Source of the DNA: an uncultured Ruminococcus sp. | GTDB lineage: Bacteria; Bacillota; Clostridia; Oscillospirales; CAG-272 | Reading direction: 5' to 3' | DNA length: 5,565 nucleotides | NCBI GenBank assembly: GCA_902803255.1 | Contig: CADCPG010000277.1 | Location: 1-5,565 of the forward strand | Shown: positions 5,396-5,565 of the stretch, in pieces | Numbering within the stretch: position 1 is the first letter of the stretch | How the letters are laid out: each line of letters starts with the position of its first letter | Program-made: the position numbers and the translations under genes | Notes under the pieces: generated by a model | What the model saw: only the letters and a program-made list of their open reading frames with translations | Databases searched by the model: none | What the model was told of the DNA's origin: nothing

Positions 5396-5565
5396 ATGAA
5401 GATCATTTTCAACAGACAGCTTCTTATAAATACCGTATCGCCGCTCATGTGCGCCGTCGCGCCAAAAGGCACGAATCCGGTCACAGAATACATCCAGATC
5501 AGCGCGACAGCCGAAAAGGGCATCGTCCTGACCACGTACGATCTTGAAAAGGGAGTCAGGACCGC
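5396..5565 (+). CDS. dnaN: DNA polymerase III sliding clamp, beta subunit (5' part, cut by the window end)
   Basis: Only the first 56 codons are present. The protein begins MKIIFNRQLLINTVSPLMCAV and continues to a T-T-Y-D-L-E-K-G-V-R-T segment (46-56). This matches the first repeat of clamp domain I, where family members typically have M-K-F-x-I-x-R-x-x-L-L at the start and L-x-x-T-D-L-E-x-x-I-R-T near residue 50. The clamp is a ring-shaped dimer that tethers DNA polymerase III to DNA and recruits repair and regulatory factors. Position directly downstream of dnaA in the same direction is the classical arrangement and strengthens the call. The usual L-P-I-L segment is replaced by N-P-V-T-E-Y, which is within normal variation for this region. 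The rest of the gene (about 310 more codons expected) is outside the window. Confidence 0.95.
   Translation, partial: MKIIFNRQLLINTVSPLMCAVAPKGTNPVTEYIQISATAEKGIVLTTYDLEKGVRT

Noticed and set aside
5242..5535. Open frame of 97 codons on the - strand across the dnaA-dnaN spacer, with a hydrophobic stretch
   Set aside because: The hydrophobic, phenylalanine- and leucine-rich stretch is what the purine-rich dnaN leader gives when read backwards, and the frame overlaps the real dnaN start. No ribosome binding site or promoter was found.

Overview
The window covers a bacterial chromosomal replication-initiation locus (dnaA, then the start of dnaN) on the + strand. Two carbohydrate-metabolism genes are transcribed the opposite way on the - strand: an MtlD-like polyol-phosphate dehydrogenase and a family GH36 alpha-galactosidase. 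The DnaA sequence (Walker A GPSGIGKT, EWGLLADIQPPD block, N-R-D-H-T-T-V helix) and Shine-Dalgarno/sigma-A-type signals resemble Clostridia, most likely an Oscillospirales- or Ruminococcaceae-like gut Firmicute. That assignment rests on remembered family resemblance, not a search. The left half is visibly more GC-rich than the dnaA half.

Layout: 1-36 is too short to assign. A long GC-rich hairpin with a UUCG loop (37-70) ends the leftward unit and perhaps a convergent gene from the left. The alpha-galactosidase runs 2247 to 85 (-). A 97-bp gap holding a near-perfect 16-bp inverted repeat separates it from the mtlD-like gene (3561 to 2347, -). The 3562-3769 gap holds two divergent, extended -10, sigma-A-type promoters: one for the mtlD-like gene (TTGACA-17-TATAAT, full consensus) and one for dnaA (TTGATT-17-TATAAT), the latter with an inverted repeat over its -35 box. 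dnaA is 3770-5185 (+). A 210-bp spacer with an AT-rich core and a purine-rich leader precedes dnaN, which starts at 5396 and runs off the window.

Functionally, DnaA (initiator) and DnaN (sliding clamp) form the usual dnaA-dnaN pair and are probably at least partly co-transcribed, since no terminator is visible between them. The two - strand genes probably form one operon from the consensus promoter, possibly tuned by the hairpin between them. They suggest cytoplasmic use of alpha-galactosides and a sugar-alcohol phosphate, but no transporter or regulator is in view.

I see no mobile element, CRISPR array, tRNA/rRNA or clear novel system. The points most worth a second look are: the origin-like dnaA-dnaN spacer that lacks good DnaA boxes; the in-frame repeat in DnaA domain II; unusual residues in DnaA domain IV; the MtlD-like protein's loss of the conserved V-D-R-I-x-P motif; and sugar genes beside dnaA where rpmH is usually found.
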